Shown piece by piece: positions 14,710 through 23,437 of a stretch of 64,000 nt of DNA; position 1 is the stretch's first letter, and each line of letters opens with the position of its first letter. The position numbers and the translations under genes are program-made. Source of the stretch: Streptomyces sp. PKU-EA00015 (lineage in GTDB: Bacteria > Actinomycetota > Actinomycetes > Streptomycetales > Streptomycetaceae); NCBI RefSeq assembly GCF_013387495.1, contig NZ_JABZEE010000025.1, forward strand, positions 124,001 through 188,000, in the 5' to 3' direction. The notes below the pieces were generated by a model that did no database searches, was not told the DNA's origin, and saw nothing but the letters and a program-made list of their open reading frames with translations.

Positions 14710-15680
14710 GTGGACCTCGTCAGGCGGGTCGCCAGATCCGTCACGTAATCCCGCAGCGGCTGCGGTCCGTGCACCGTGAACTCACAGTCCACCAGCGCCA
14801 GTCGCAGCGCCAGCCACTCCACCGAGTCCACCGACCGGGTCCGCAGTCGGCACGTGTCCTCGCTCGTCGGGACAGGCGCGCCCAGGTGATCGGGCAGCCG
14901 GGCCGCGACGAACGACGCCGGGGCGCGGAAGCTCACGTCGACGTCGTGCTCCTGCTGCCGCGACATCGTGTGGCTCAGCAGCTCCGCCGCGTCCCCCACG
15001 GGAGCCTCCCGCGGAGCGAACCGCGACCCCGTGGCGAACGGCTCCGTCACCCGGTCCACGCGGAACGTGCGCCAGTCCTCGCGCTGGAGGTCGTACGCGA
15101 CGAGGTACCACCGGCGCCCCGTCGACACGAGCCGGTAGGGCTCCACCTGCCGGCGCGTCTCGGCTCCGTCACCCGCGCGGTACGCGAAGCGCAGCCGCTC
15201 GCGCCCGGTGACGGTGCCCGCGATGACCGTCAGCGTCTGCGGATCGATCGTGGCGCCGTCGCCCCTGGTCAGGGGGAGCGTCGCCGCCTGGAGGGTGGTC
15301 ACGCGGTGCCGCAGCCGGGACGGGAGCACCTGCTCCAGCTTGGCCAGCGCCCGCACCGAGGCCTCCTCGATGCCCTCGATGGCATGGCCCGCACCCGCCC
15401 GCAGGCCGACCGCGATGGCCACCGCCTCCTCGTCGTCCAGCAGGAGGGGCGGCATCGCGGCACCCGCGACCAGGCGGTACCCACCGACCGCGCCCTTGGT
15501 CGCCTCCACCGGATAACCGAGGTCCCGCAGCCGGTCGATGTCACGCCGGATCGTGCGCGGGCTGACGCCGAGGCGGTCCGCGAGCTCGCTGCCGGGCCAT
15601 TCGCGCGGGGTCTGGAGAAGCGAGAGCAGGTTGAGGAGTCGTGCCGGAGTGTCCGTCATGCTGTCCAGGATGGCGCTCAT
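14703..15680 (-). CDS. YafY-type transcriptional regulator (HTH_11 + WYL domain)
   Basis: A 325-residue regulator. The N-terminal winged helix (RLLNLLSLLQTPREWPGSELADRLGVSPRTIRRDIDRLRDLGYPVEATKGAVGGYRL) is of the DeoR/HTH_11 kind. The WYL domain is centred on GRRWYLVAYDLQREDWRTFRVDRVTEP, and a WCX-like C-terminal extension is present. WYL domains bind nucleic acid or small nucleotide-type ligands. The start is ATG 15680; ATG 15659 is the alternative. It is divergent, with only 41 bases between, from an MFS exporter that it probably controls. The two share one promoter region. Confidence 0.88.
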   Translation of the reverse strand: MSAILDSMTDTPARLLNLLSLLQTPREWPGSELADRLGVSPRTIRRDIDRLRDLGYPVEATKGAVGGYRLVAGAAMPPLLLDDEEAVAIAVGLRAGAGHAIEGIEEASVRALAKLEQVLPSRLRHRVTTLQAATLPLTRGDGATIDPQTLTVIAGTVTGRERLRFAYRAGDGAETRRQVEPYRLVSTGRRWYLVAYDLQREDWRTFRVDRVTEPFATGSRFAPREAPVGDAAELLSHTMSRQQEHDVDVSFRAPASFVAARLPDHLGAPVPTSEDTCRLRTRSVDSVEWLALRLALVDCEFTVHGPQPLRDYVTDLATRLTRSTA

Positions 15681-15721
15681 CTAGGACGTGACCTGACCTA
15701 TATGCACTCCAGAATCCTCGT

Positions 15722-17278
15722 ATGAGTTCACAGCAGCCCGCCGTAACGGGTACGGCATCGGACCGCAGGCGATGGATCGCTCTCGCCATCGTCATGACCG
15801 CGGCCTTCATGGACCTGGTCGACGTCACCATCGTCAACATCGCGATCCCCAGCATCGAGCGGGATCTCGGCGCCTCGTTCGGCGCGATCCAGTGGATCAC
15901 CGCGGGCTACGCGCTCGCCTTCGCCGCCGGTCTGATCACGGGCGGCCGACTCGGTGACATCTACGGCCGCAAGCGGCTGTTCCTGATCGGCATCACTGGA
16001 TTCACGATCGCCTCCGCGCTCTGCGGGTTCGCCCCCAACGAGGAGATGCTGGTCGCCTCCCGCCTCCTGCAGGGCACCGCGGCGGCCATGATGGTGCCGC
16101 AGGTCCTCGCGATCGTGCACGTCACCTTCCCGGCGCACGAACGCGGCAAGGTGTTCGGCCTGTTCGGCGCGGTCGTGGGCCTCGGGGCGGTCTCCGGGCC
16201 GCTGCTCGGCGCGCTGCTGACCCAGTGGAACCTCTTCGGCCTCGAATGGCGCCCGATCTTCCTGATCAACCTTCCGGTCGGCATCGCCGGTCTGATCCTG
16301 GGACGGAAGTTCATCACCGAGTCCCGTGCTCCGAAGGCGCTCCGGCTCGACCTCGTGGGCGTCGCCCTGGCCACCCTCGGCCTGCTGATGCTGATCTACC
16401 CGCTCACCCGCGGCCGCGAGCTGGACTGGCCGCTGTGGGGCCACGTGTGCATGGCGGCCAGCCCGTTGGTGTTCGCCGTGTTCGTGGCGTACGAGAAGTA
16501 CAAGACCCGCAAGGACGGTTCCCCGCTGGTCGAGCTGTCGCTGTTCAAGGTGAAGAGCTTCGCCGCGGGAATCGCCGTGCAGCTGACGTTCGGTGTGGTG
16601 CTGGGTATCTTCTTCCTGGTCTGGACGCTGTACATGCAGATCGGGCTCGGCTGGAGCCCGCTGAAGGCCGGTCTGACCGGCGTGCCGTTCTCGATCGCCG
16701 TCTCGGCGGCGGCAGGGATGTCGGTGCAGCTGCTGGTGCCGCGCTTCGGGCGGAAGGTGCTGCAGGCGGGCGCGGTGACGATGGCCGCCGGCCTGCTGAT
16801 CTACATCTGGGAGGCCGGCCGGTACGGCACGGCGATCGCCCCCTGGCAGATGATCCTGCCCCTGGTCGTCATGGGTGTCGGGATGGGCCTGATCGTCGCG
16901 CCGCTCACGGACGCGGTGCTCTCGGAGGTGCCGCGCGAGCACGCGGGTTCGGCGTCGGGCCTGATCAACACGACCGCCCAGATGGGCAACGCGCTCGGCC
17001 TCGGCCTGGTGTCGGTGGTCTTCTTCGGCACGATCGACGAGGAGAGGCCGGGGCCGGGCGCGGCGGGCAGGGTGTTCGCCGAGGCCTTCCAGCACTCGCT
17101 GTGGTGGGTGGCGGCGGTGCTCGGCGCGATCTTCCTGGTGATGTTCGCGCTGCCGGCGCGGCCGAAGCAGCACCTGGAGGCGGGCGCGGAGGACGACGCC
17201 CCGGAGCCGGTCGGGAAGTCGGCCGAGCAGGTGGAGGGTACGCAGGAAGGCGAGCCGGAGCCGGTGCTCGCGCGCTGA
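15722..17278 (+). CDS. DHA2-type MFS exporter
   Basis: A 518-residue, 14-segment exporter. Segment 1 is AAFMDLVDVTIVNIAIPSIERDL and motif A is GGRLGDIYGRKRLFLIG. The segment-5 motif is VVGLGAVSGPLLGALLTQW, and the tail from about residue 485 is acidic and cytoplasmic. The start ATG lies only 41 bases from the divergent WYL regulator and has no strong ribosome site, so translation may begin at or near the transcript start. It resembles the MFS protein at 9682-11226 in family but is clearly a different paralogue. The substrate is unknown. Confidence 0.9.
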   Translation: MSSQQPAVTGTASDRRRWIALAIVMTAAFMDLVDVTIVNIAIPSIERDLGASFGAIQWITAGYALAFAAGLITGGRLGDIYGRKRLFLIGITGFTIASALCGFAPNEEMLVASRLLQGTAAAMMVPQVLAIVHVTFPAHERGKVFGLFGAVVGLGAVSGPLLGALLTQWNLFGLEWRPIFLINLPVGIAGLILGRKFITESRAPKALRLDLVGVALATLGLLMLIYPLTRGRELDWPLWGHVCMAASPLVFAVFVAYEKYKTRKDGSPLVELSLFKVKSFAAGIAVQLTFGVVLGIFFLVWTLYMQIGLGWSPLKAGLTGVPFSIAVSAAAGMSVQLLVPRFGRKVLQAGAVTMAAGLLIYIWEAGRYGTAIAPWQMILPLVVMGVGMGLIVAPLTDAVLSEVPREHAGSASGLINTTAQMGNALGLGLVSVVFFGTIDEERPGPGAAGRVFAEAFQHSLWWVAAVLGAIFLVMFALPARPKQHLEAGAEDDAPEPVGKSAEQVEGTQEGEPEPVLAR

Positions 17279-17283
17279 GACCG

Positions 17284-17355
17284 CCCGGCGCTCCCAGAAC
17301 GAAGCCGGCGCTCCCGAAACGAGCCGGTGCTCCGAGAACGAAGCCGGAGTTCCGA
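17284..17355. repeat. Tandem ~20-bp degenerate repeats (3.5 units)
   Basis: Units starting GCCGG(C/T/A)GCTCC..GAA begin at 17284, 17304, 17323 and 17343, just after the MFS stop and running into the terminator stem. Not coding as far as I can tell. Confidence 0.6.
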
Positions 17356-17389
17356 TGCCCGCGCCACGACATGGTGGCGCGGGCATCGG
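17352..17389. terminator. Perfect 16-bp stem terminator
   Basis: Arms at 17352-17367 and 17374-17389 are fully complementary with a 6-base loop (GACATG). It separates the MFS gene from the fructose operon. Confidence 0.85.
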
Positions 17390-17434
17390 CCTGTCCGGAT
17401 GCCGTCCAGTTCTAATGCCCGAGTCTGTTTACTT

Positions 17435-17470
17435 TGGTGAAATCCGGGCGTAGCCTCGTGGTGAAACCAC
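17435..17470. promoter_or_regulatory. Candidate FruR operator region
   Basis: TGGTGAAA occurs at 17435-17442 and 17459-17466, 24 bases apart (about two helical turns). The second is part of the palindrome GTGGT-GAA-ACCAC (17458-17470). It is 32 bases before the fruR start, fitting autoregulation of the fructose operon. Confidence 0.55.
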
Positions 17471-17501
17471 AGGTTCGGGCATGGATCGGATGTAGAACCA
17501 C

Positions 17502-18263
17502 ATGTACGCAGCGGAGCGCCAACAGGAGATCCTGCGGCTCGCCCGGGACGGCGGACGCGTCGACGTCCTGTCGCTCGCCGAGTCGTTCCAGGTGACCGCC
17601 GAGACCATCCGGCGCGACCTCAAGTCCCTGGACCGCGCCGGGCTGGTGCGGAGGGTGCACGGAGGTGCCATCCCGGCCGGGCGGCTGGACTTCGAGCCCG
17701 ACCTCGCCGAGCGCGAGTCCACCGCCGCCGACGAGAAGGACCGCATCGCCCAGGCCGCCCTGGGAGAACTGCCCGAGGAGGGCAGCGTGATCCTCGACGC
17801 CGGATCCACCGTCGGCCGCCTCGCCGCGGCGTTCCCGCTGGACCGCTCGCTCACGGTCGTGACCCACGCCCTGCCCGTGGCCGCGCGTCTCGCCGACCAC
17901 CCCGGCATCGACCTCCACCTGGTCGGCGGCCGCGTACGTCACCGTACGCGCGCCGCCGTCGACGCCTGGGCTCTGCGGGCGTACAGCGAGATCCACGCCG
18001 ACGTCGTCTTCATCGGCGCGAACGGGTACTCGGCGGACGGCGGGCTGACCACCCCCGACCTGGCCGAGGCCGCCGTCAAGCGCGCCCAGATCGCCGCGGC
18101 GCGCCGCGTCGTCCTGCTCGCCGACTCGGCCAAGCACGGACAGGAGCACTTCGCGCGGTTCGGCGACCTCTCGGACGTCGACCTGCTCATCACGGACAGC
18201 GGGCTCGCCCCGAAGGACGCCGCGGCCATCGAGGCCGCGGGCACGGAAGTCGTACGCGCATGA
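17502..18263 (+). CDS. fruR: DeoR/GlpR family regulator of the fructose operon
   Basis: A 253-residue DeoR-type regulator. The winged helix is RQQEILRLARDGGRVDVLSLAESFQVTAETIRRDLKSLDRAGLVRRVHGGA. The sugar-phosphate sensing domain starts at DEKDRIAQAALGELPEEGSVILDAGSTVGRLA and includes VVFIGANGYSADGGLTTPDLAEAAVK. Start ATG 17502. It overlaps fruK by four bases (ATGA), so the three fructose genes are one operon. Expected to repress until fructose 1-phosphate or a related ester accumulates. The symbol is by context; the protein alone identifies only the family. Confidence 0.88.
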   Translation: MYAAERQQEILRLARDGGRVDVLSLAESFQVTAETIRRDLKSLDRAGLVRRVHGGAIPAGRLDFEPDLAERESTAADEKDRIAQAALGELPEEGSVILDAGSTVGRLAAAFPLDRSLTVVTHALPVAARLADHPGIDLHLVGGRVRHRTRAAVDAWALRAYSEIHADVVFIGANGYSADGGLTTPDLAEAAVKRAQIAAARRVVLLADSAKHGQEHFARFGDLSDVDLLITDSGLAPKDAAAIEAAGTEVVRA

Positions 18264-19213
18264 TTCTGACCGTCACCCCGAACCCGTCGCTGGACCGCAC
18301 CTACGAGGTTCCGTCGCTGGACCGCGGCGAGGTGCTGCGCGCCACCGGCGAACGGATGGACCCGGGCGGCAAGGGCGTCAACGTGTCGCGGGCCGTCGCC
18401 GCCGCCGGGGACCGCACGGTCGCGGTCATGCCGCTCGGCGGCGCGCCAGGCGCGCTCGTCGCCGACCTGCTCGTGGGCCAGGGCATCGAGGTCGTGTCCG
18501 TGCCGGTGGCCGGGCACACCCGCTCGAACATCTCCGTCGCCGAACCGGACGGCACCCTCACCAAGATCAACGCCCCCGGTCCCGAGCTGAGCCCCGTCGA
18601 GTCGGCGCTGCTGCTCGCCGCGGTCCGGGAGCACTCCGAGGCCGCGGACTGGATCGCCTGCTGCGGCAGCCTGCCGCGCGGCCTCGGCCCCGATTGGTAC
18701 GCCGAACTGGTCGTCCGTGCGCACGCCGCGGGCACGCGCGTCGCCCTCGACACGTCGGGGCCGTCGCTGCTGGCGGCGCTGCCCGTGCGACCCGACGTCG
18801 TCAAGCCGAACGCCGACGAACTCGCCGCGGCCGTGGGCCGCCCGCTGCTGACCGTCGGCGAAGCGGTCAAGGCGGCGGAGGAGCTGCTCGGGCTCGGCGC
18901 GCGGTCGGTACTCGCCAGCCTGGGCGCCGACGGCCAGTTGCTCGTCTCCGATGCGGGCACGTACTTCGGCTCGGCGGCCGTGAGCGCCGTGCGCAGCAAC
19001 GTCGGCGCGGGGGACGCCTCCCTCGCCGGATTCCTCGCCGCGGGCGGGGAGGGCCGCGGCGCACTGGCGGCGGCGGTCGCCCACGGCGCGGCGGCGGTAC
19101 AGCTGCCGGGCAGCGTGATGCCAGCCCCCGCCGACCTCGACCCGTCCGCGGTCACCGTGACCGCGGACATCCCCCTGGACCGAGTCCTCACCGAACAAGG
19201 GAGCCCGCGATGA
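18260..19213 (+). CDS. fruK: 1-phosphofructokinase
   Basis: A 317-residue PfkB-family sugar kinase that phosphorylates fructose 1-phosphate to fructose 1,6-bisphosphate. The family start MILTVTPNPSLDRTY is present, with substrate loop DPGGKGVNVSRAVAA and VDLP-like region DTSGPSLLAAL...VKPNADEL. The anion-hole motif RSNVGAGDASLAGFLA carries the catalytic Asp. Length is normal. ATG 18260 overlaps the fruR stop, and its own stop overlaps the fruA ATG (ATGA), so the genes are translationally coupled. It uses the product of the neighbouring PTS permease. Confidence 0.93.
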   Translation: MILTVTPNPSLDRTYEVPSLDRGEVLRATGERMDPGGKGVNVSRAVAAAGDRTVAVMPLGGAPGALVADLLVGQGIEVVSVPVAGHTRSNISVAEPDGTLTKINAPGPELSPVESALLLAAVREHSEAADWIACCGSLPRGLGPDWYAELVVRAHAAGTRVALDTSGPSLLAALPVRPDVVKPNADELAAAVGRPLLTVGEAVKAAEELLGLGARSVLASLGADGQLLVSDAGTYFGSAAVSAVRSNVGAGDASLAGFLAAGGEGRGALAAAVAHGAAAVQLPGSVMPAPADLDPSAVTVTADIPLDRVLTEQGSPR

Positions 19214-21399
19214 GCGACATGATCACCGCGGACCTGGTCGACCTCGACCTGGCCGCGGCGACGAAGGAAGCGGCGGCCCGTTCGCTGGCCGAACGGATGA
19301 GGGAGCTCGGCCGGATCACCGACCTGGACGGCTTCCTCGCCGACGTGGCCGCGCGCGAGGCGCAGATGCCGACCGGCCTGGACGGCGGCATCGGCATCCC
19401 GCACTGCCGCAGCGAGCACGTCACCGAGCCGACGCTGGCGTTCGGCCGCAGCGCGGCGGGCATCGACTTCGGTGCGCCGGACGGGCCGGCGGACCTGATC
19501 TTCCTGATAGCGGCACCGGCGGGCGCGGACGACGCCCACCTGACGATCCTGTCGTCGCTGGCCCGCCGCCTGATGGACGAGTCCTTCACCGGCGCGCTGC
19601 GCACGTCGACGGACCGGTCGGCAACGGCGTCCCTGATCCGCGGCGACGCACCGCCGCCGGCCAAGGCGCCGGTCGCGGGAGAGGCGGGCGCCGCACCGTC
19701 GTCGGACGATGGCGCGGCCGCGGCTTCGGTCGCGGGGTCGTCCGACTCGGGCGCGGACGCGTCCGATGCCGGTACGAGCGGCGCCGGAGCGCCGGCGAGC
19801 ACGGCGACCACGGCCCCGCAGAGCGGCGGCGACGCCGCCGGACCGGACGCGGGCACCGGGCGGACGGACGCCGCAGGCGCCACCGCCGCGGACGACGGTG
19901 CGGCCACCGGCTCCGCGCCGCGCGGCCCGTTCCGTGTCGTTGCCGTCACCTCCTGCCCCACCGGCATCGCCCACACCTACATGGCGGCCGAGGCCCTGGA
20001 GAAGGCCGGCGGTGCCGCCGGTGTCGAGGTCGTCGTCGAGACGCAGGGCTCCGCCGGGTTCGCCCGGCTCGACCCCACCGTCATCGCCGCCGCCGACGGT
20101 GTGATCTTCGCGCACGACGTGCCCGTACGGGACAAGGAGCGCTTCGCCGGCAAGCCCACTGTGGACGTCGGCGTCAAGGCCGGCATCAGCCGGGCCGCCG
20201 AGCTGATCGCCGAGGTGCGCGGCAAGGCCGAGCGCGGCGAGGTCACCGCGGCGGCGCGGACGGCGGCCCCCGTGGACAGGGCGGGCGAACCCGGCGAGGG
20301 CTACGGCACGAAGCTCCGCAAGTGGCTCATGTCCGGCGTCAGTTACATGGTGCCGTTCGTCGCGGCGGGCGGTCTGCTCATCGCCCTCGGCTTCGCGATC
20401 GGCGGATACGAGATCTCCGACGCCAAGTCCGTGGCCGAGCACTTCGTGTGGGCCGACCACACGAGCTGGGCCGCGCTGCTGTTCCAGGTCGGCGGGCTGG
20501 CGTTCAGCTTCCTCGTGCCCGTGCTCGCCGGGTACATCGCGTACGGCATGGCCGACCGCCCCGGTCTCGTCCCCGGTTTCGTCGGCGGTGCCATCTCGCT
20601 GACCATCAACGCCGGCTTCCTCGGCGGCCTGATCGCCGGTCTGCTCGCGGGCTTCACGGTCATGACCATCCAACGCCTCAAGGTGCCCAAGCCACTGCGC
20701 GGCATCATGCCGGTGGTCGTGATCCCGCTGATCTCCTCGATCGTGGTCGGTTTCCTGATGTTCCTCGTCGTCGGCAAGCCCGTCGCCGAGCTGCAGCAGG
20801 CGCTGACCGACTGGCTGTCCGGCCTGTCCGGGGCCAATGCCGTCATCCTGGGCGTCCTGCTCGGCCTGATGATGTGCTTCGACCTCGGCGGCCCGCTCAA
20901 CAAGGTCGCCTACGCCTTCGCGGTCGGCGGACTCGCCAACCCGACCGAGGGCTCGCTCAAGGTCATGGCCGCGGTGATGGCAGCGGGCATGGTGCCGCCG
21001 CTCGCCATGGCGCTGGCCACGGTCGTGCGCGGCCGGCTGTTCACGAAGACCGAGCGGGAGAACGGCAAGGCAGCCTGGGTGCTGGGCGCCTCGTTCATCA
21101 CCGAGGGCGCCATTCCGTTCGCTGCGGCCGACCCGCTGCGGGTCATCCCTTCCGCAATGGTGGGCGGCGCGGTCACCGGCGCACTGTCGATGCTCTTCGA
21201 GTGCACGCTGCGCGCCCCGCACGGCGGCATCTTCGTCGTGCCGCTGATCGGGAACCCGTTCCTCTACCTGCTCGCCATCGTCGCGGGAACGCTCGTCAGC
21301 ACGGGCCTGGTGCTCCTGCTCAAGGGCGCACGCAAGCCGGATCAGGCCGCCGCGTCCGCCGAGGCGGCGTCGGCGGAGAAGGTGTCCGTCGCCGCCTGA
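19210..21399 (+). CDS. fruA: Fructose-specific PTS permease EIIABC
   Basis: A 729-residue permease that takes up fructose and phosphorylates it to fructose 1-phosphate using HPr phosphate. Residues 1-145 are EIIA, with the phospho-His in GGIGIPH (H65). About residues 150-235 are an Ala/Gly/Ser/Asp linker. EIIB follows at about 240-335, with the phospho-Cys C249 in AVTSCPTGIAHTYMAAEAL. From about 370 is EIIC, with GVSYMVPFVAAGGLLIALGF and MCFDLGGPLNKVAYAF. ATG 19210 is set by the ATGA overlap with fruK. General PTS proteins are not in the window. The long linker is the only unusual part and is common in Streptomyces fusions. Confidence 0.93.
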   Translation: MSDMITADLVDLDLAAATKEAAARSLAERMRELGRITDLDGFLADVAAREAQMPTGLDGGIGIPHCRSEHVTEPTLAFGRSAAGIDFGAPDGPADLIFLIAAPAGADDAHLTILSSLARRLMDESFTGALRTSTDRSATASLIRGDAPPPAKAPVAGEAGAAPSSDDGAAAASVAGSSDSGADASDAGTSGAGAPASTATTAPQSGGDAAGPDAGTGRTDAAGATAADDGAATGSAPRGPFRVVAVTSCPTGIAHTYMAAEALEKAGGAAGVEVVVETQGSAGFARLDPTVIAAADGVIFAHDVPVRDKERFAGKPTVDVGVKAGISRAAELIAEVRGKAERGEVTAAARTAAPVDRAGEPGEGYGTKLRKWLMSGVSYMVPFVAAGGLLIALGFAIGGYEISDAKSVAEHFVWADHTSWAALLFQVGGLAFSFLVPVLAGYIAYGMADRPGLVPGFVGGAISLTINAGFLGGLIAGLLAGFTVMTIQRLKVPKPLRGIMPVVVIPLISSIVVGFLMFLVVGKPVAELQQALTDWLSGLSGANAVILGVLLGLMMCFDLGGPLNKVAYAFAVGGLANPTEGSLKVMAAVMAAGMVPPLAMALATVVRGRLFTKTERENGKAAWVLGASFITEGAIPFAAADPLRVIPSAMVGGAVTGALSMLFECTLRAPHGGIFVVPLIGNPFLYLLAIVAGTLVSTGLVLLLKGARKPDQAAASAEAASAEKVSVAA

Positions 21400-21408
21400 G
21401 CCGGGCCG

Positions 21409-22194
21409 CTACCGCACCCGCGCGCGAAGCTCCATCGCTTCGCGCGCGGCGTGCTCCGCCTCGTAGACCTCGCACATGTGGCGGCCGTCGGGCGTCGCCG
21501 TGTGCTCGACCTCCCACAGACTCGTCTCCGTGCCGTCCAGCAGCAGGAAGGCGTGTTCGTACAGCGTGAAACCGGCGTCCTTGCCCGCCACCCGGAACTG
21601 CCGTCCGAAGACCTGAGTGATGTGGTGTGCGAACGCCGCCCGCAACCGGCGCGCGGTCTCCTCGCCGGGCCGGTTCTCGTTCTCCGCGCGGCGCAGCACC
21701 CGGCGGGCGTGGTCGGCCGAGTCGTCGGGGACGTACATCGGCGGGGGCGGCGGCGGGGGCGGCGTCATCAGCGAGGCGAGGAGCTCCAGGTCGGCGTCCA
21801 GGCAGAATCCGGGACCGGGGGCGTCCGCGGCGAACCCGGGGAAGCCGGCCGGGAGGCGGGACGCGGCGAGCCGGGCCTCGGACTCGTCCGCGTAGAGCTC
21901 GTGCTGCTCCCTGTCACGGGCGCCGTCGCGCCCGGTGCCGCCGTCATTGCTGTTGCTGTGGACGAGCTCCCACAGGGTGAGGGAACTGCCGTCGCCGAGC
22001 AGGTACGTGTGGCGATAGGTCGCCCGGTGCAGCCCCGCCTCGTGGTGGGAGGAGTGCAGCGAACTGGCATGGGTCAGCGCCGATCCGAGCCGCTCGACCG
22101 TCGCGTCGGGCAGTTCGAAGGAGTTGAGCGCCCGACCCAGGAGTCGCTCGAGGTGCGTCTCGGTTGTCTCGTACGGATCGATCGGATCGTTCAA
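21409..22194 (-). CDS. DUF6227 family protein
   Basis: A 261-residue protein of the actinobacterial DUF6227 group. It has two related halves, each with a block like (R/T)YRHTYLLGDGSSLTLWELVH or FTLYEHAFLLLDGTETSLWEVEHT. A proline run (eight residues) lies between them. No membrane segment or catalytic motif is visible. I take TTG 22194 (reading LNDPIDPYETTETHLERLLG) as the start. GGAG lies 11 bases upstream, and the residues before it are not family-like; the open frame reaches 22221. The duplicated half-domain suggests a symmetric fold. Function unknown. It converges with fruA, with a shared stem-loop at the end. Confidence 0.8.
   Translation of the reverse strand: MNDPIDPYETTETHLERLLGRALNSFELPDATVERLGSALTHASSLHSSHHEAGLHRATYRHTYLLGDGSSLTLWELVHSNSNDGGTGRDGARDREQHELYADESEARLAASRLPAGFPGFAADAPGPGFCLDADLELLASLMTPPPPPPPPMYVPDDSADHARRVLRRAENENRPGEETARRLRAAFAHHITQVFGRQFRVAGKDAGFTLYEHAFLLLDGTETSLWEVEHTATPDGRHMCEVYEAEHAAREAMELRARVR
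21419..21448. terminator. 12-bp stem-loop at the fruA / DUF6227 convergence
   Basis: Arms 21419-21430 and 21437-21448 are perfectly complementary (CGCGCGCGAAGC). It lies 20 bases after the fruA stop but inside the last codons of the opposing gene, so it serves as terminator for fruA at least. Confidence 0.6.
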
Positions 22195-22348
22195 GAGGGT
22201 GTCTCCAGGCCGTCGCCACACGTCACTTGCTGATTGCTAAACGTAGCGCTTGGGTCTGACAACGCGTTCAGGGTTCCGGTAAAACGAAGGGCCGAGCGGC
22301 CGGAGTTCCCGTTTCGTACGGACGTTCCCAACTGGCCGCGCGGTGACG

Positions 22349-23419
22349 TCATTCGGTGCCGTACAGCTCCCGGTACGAGGGGAAGACACCGCCGGGTCCG
22401 TCGACGCCGTCGGCCGCCCGCACGGCCCTCACGATCGCCCGGGTCACCATGTCCGCTCCCGCTGCGAGGACGTCGTTGAGGGCGAGCGGGTCGGCCTTGT
22501 CCAGCGGCTTCGCGCCCGTGGCCAGGGCGAACACGGTGTCGCCGTCGTTGAGCAGGTGCACCGGCCGTACGGCGCGCGCGATGCCGTCGTGCGAGGTGCC
22601 GGCGAGCTTGTGGGCCTGGGCGCGGGTCAGGTCGGCGTCGGTGGCGACGACGGCGAGGGTGGTGTTCAGCGGCGGCGGCCCGTTCTTCTCGCGTACCTCG
22701 GCCAGCCGCGACTGGGCCGCCGCGTGCACGGCGGGCTCCGGTTCGTCGGTGCGTTCGGTGCCGTACGCGCCGTACAGTGCGCCCGTGCGCGGGTCGACCG
22801 CCGAGCCGACCGCGTTCGCGACGACGAGCGCCGCCACGGTGATCCCCGACTCCAGGACACAACTCGCGGTCCCTACACCGCCTTTGAACCGGCCGATCAC
22901 CGCACCCGTGCCCGCACCCACCGCTCCCTCGGCGACCGGGGCGCCTTCCGCGCTCGCCGCCGCGGCCTCCACGGCGGCCCGTCCGGTCGAGGCGTCCGGC
23001 CGGGCGTGCCAGTCGCCGCCGCGGCCGAGGTCGAAGACGCACGCGGCCGGCACGACGGGAACGACCTGCGAGGGGTCCGGCCCCACCCGTACGCCCCGGC
23101 CCTGCTCCTCCAGCCACGCCATCACTCCGGCGGCGGACTCGAGCCCGAAGGCGCTGCCGCCCGTCAGCACGACGGCCTCGATGCGCTGGACGAGGTTGCG
23201 CGGGTCCAGGGCGTCCGTCTCCCGGGTGCCGGGCCCGCCGCCGCGTACGTCCACGGCGGCGACCACGCCACCTGCCGGCGCGAGCACGACGGTGGTGCCG
23301 CTGAGCGCGCGCTCGCCCGGTACCTGCGCATGCCCGACCCGCAGACCGGCCACATCCGTCAATCCGCCGCTGCCCGAGCCGGGGCCGGCCCCCGGTTCCG
23401 TGAGTTCGTCGACGCCCAT
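22349..23419 (-). CDS. P1 family (DmpA/NylC-like) N-terminal nucleophile peptidase
   Basis: A 356-residue protein of peptidase family P1 (S58), enzymes that cut themselves into two chains and act as aminopeptidases or amidases. The self-cleavage site fits N252-T253 in PPPLNTTLAVVATDADLT, with T253 as the nucleophile, as in nylon hydrolase NylC. Upstream are the family blocks VLTGGSAFGLESAAGVMAWLEEQG and GAVGAGTGAVIGRFKGGVGTAS. Start ATG 23419 has GGGAG upstream; GTG 23428 is also open. The natural substrate is unknown; short peptides or amides are likely. It may be cotranscribed with the LtrA-like gene (18-base gap). Confidence 0.88.
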   Translation of the reverse strand: MGVDELTEPGAGPGSGSGGLTDVAGLRVGHAQVPGERALSGTTVVLAPAGGVVAAVDVRGGGPGTRETDALDPRNLVQRIEAVVLTGGSAFGLESAAGVMAWLEEQGRGVRVGPDPSQVVPVVPAACVFDLGRGGDWHARPDASTGRAAVEAAAASAEGAPVAEGAVGAGTGAVIGRFKGGVGTASCVLESGITVAALVVANAVGSAVDPRTGALYGAYGTERTDEPEPAVHAAAQSRLAEVREKNGPPPLNTTLAVVATDADLTRAQAHKLAGTSHDGIARAVRPVHLLNDGDTVFALATGAKPLDKADPLALNDVLAAGADMVTRAIVRAVRAADGVDGPGGVFPSYRELYGTE

Positions 23420-23437
23420 GGCTCCCACCGTAGTTGG

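Noticed and set aside
22222..22348. Small gene between DUF6227 and the P1 peptidase
   Set aside because: The stretch is AT-richer and looks like a promoter region; no frame has coding character.
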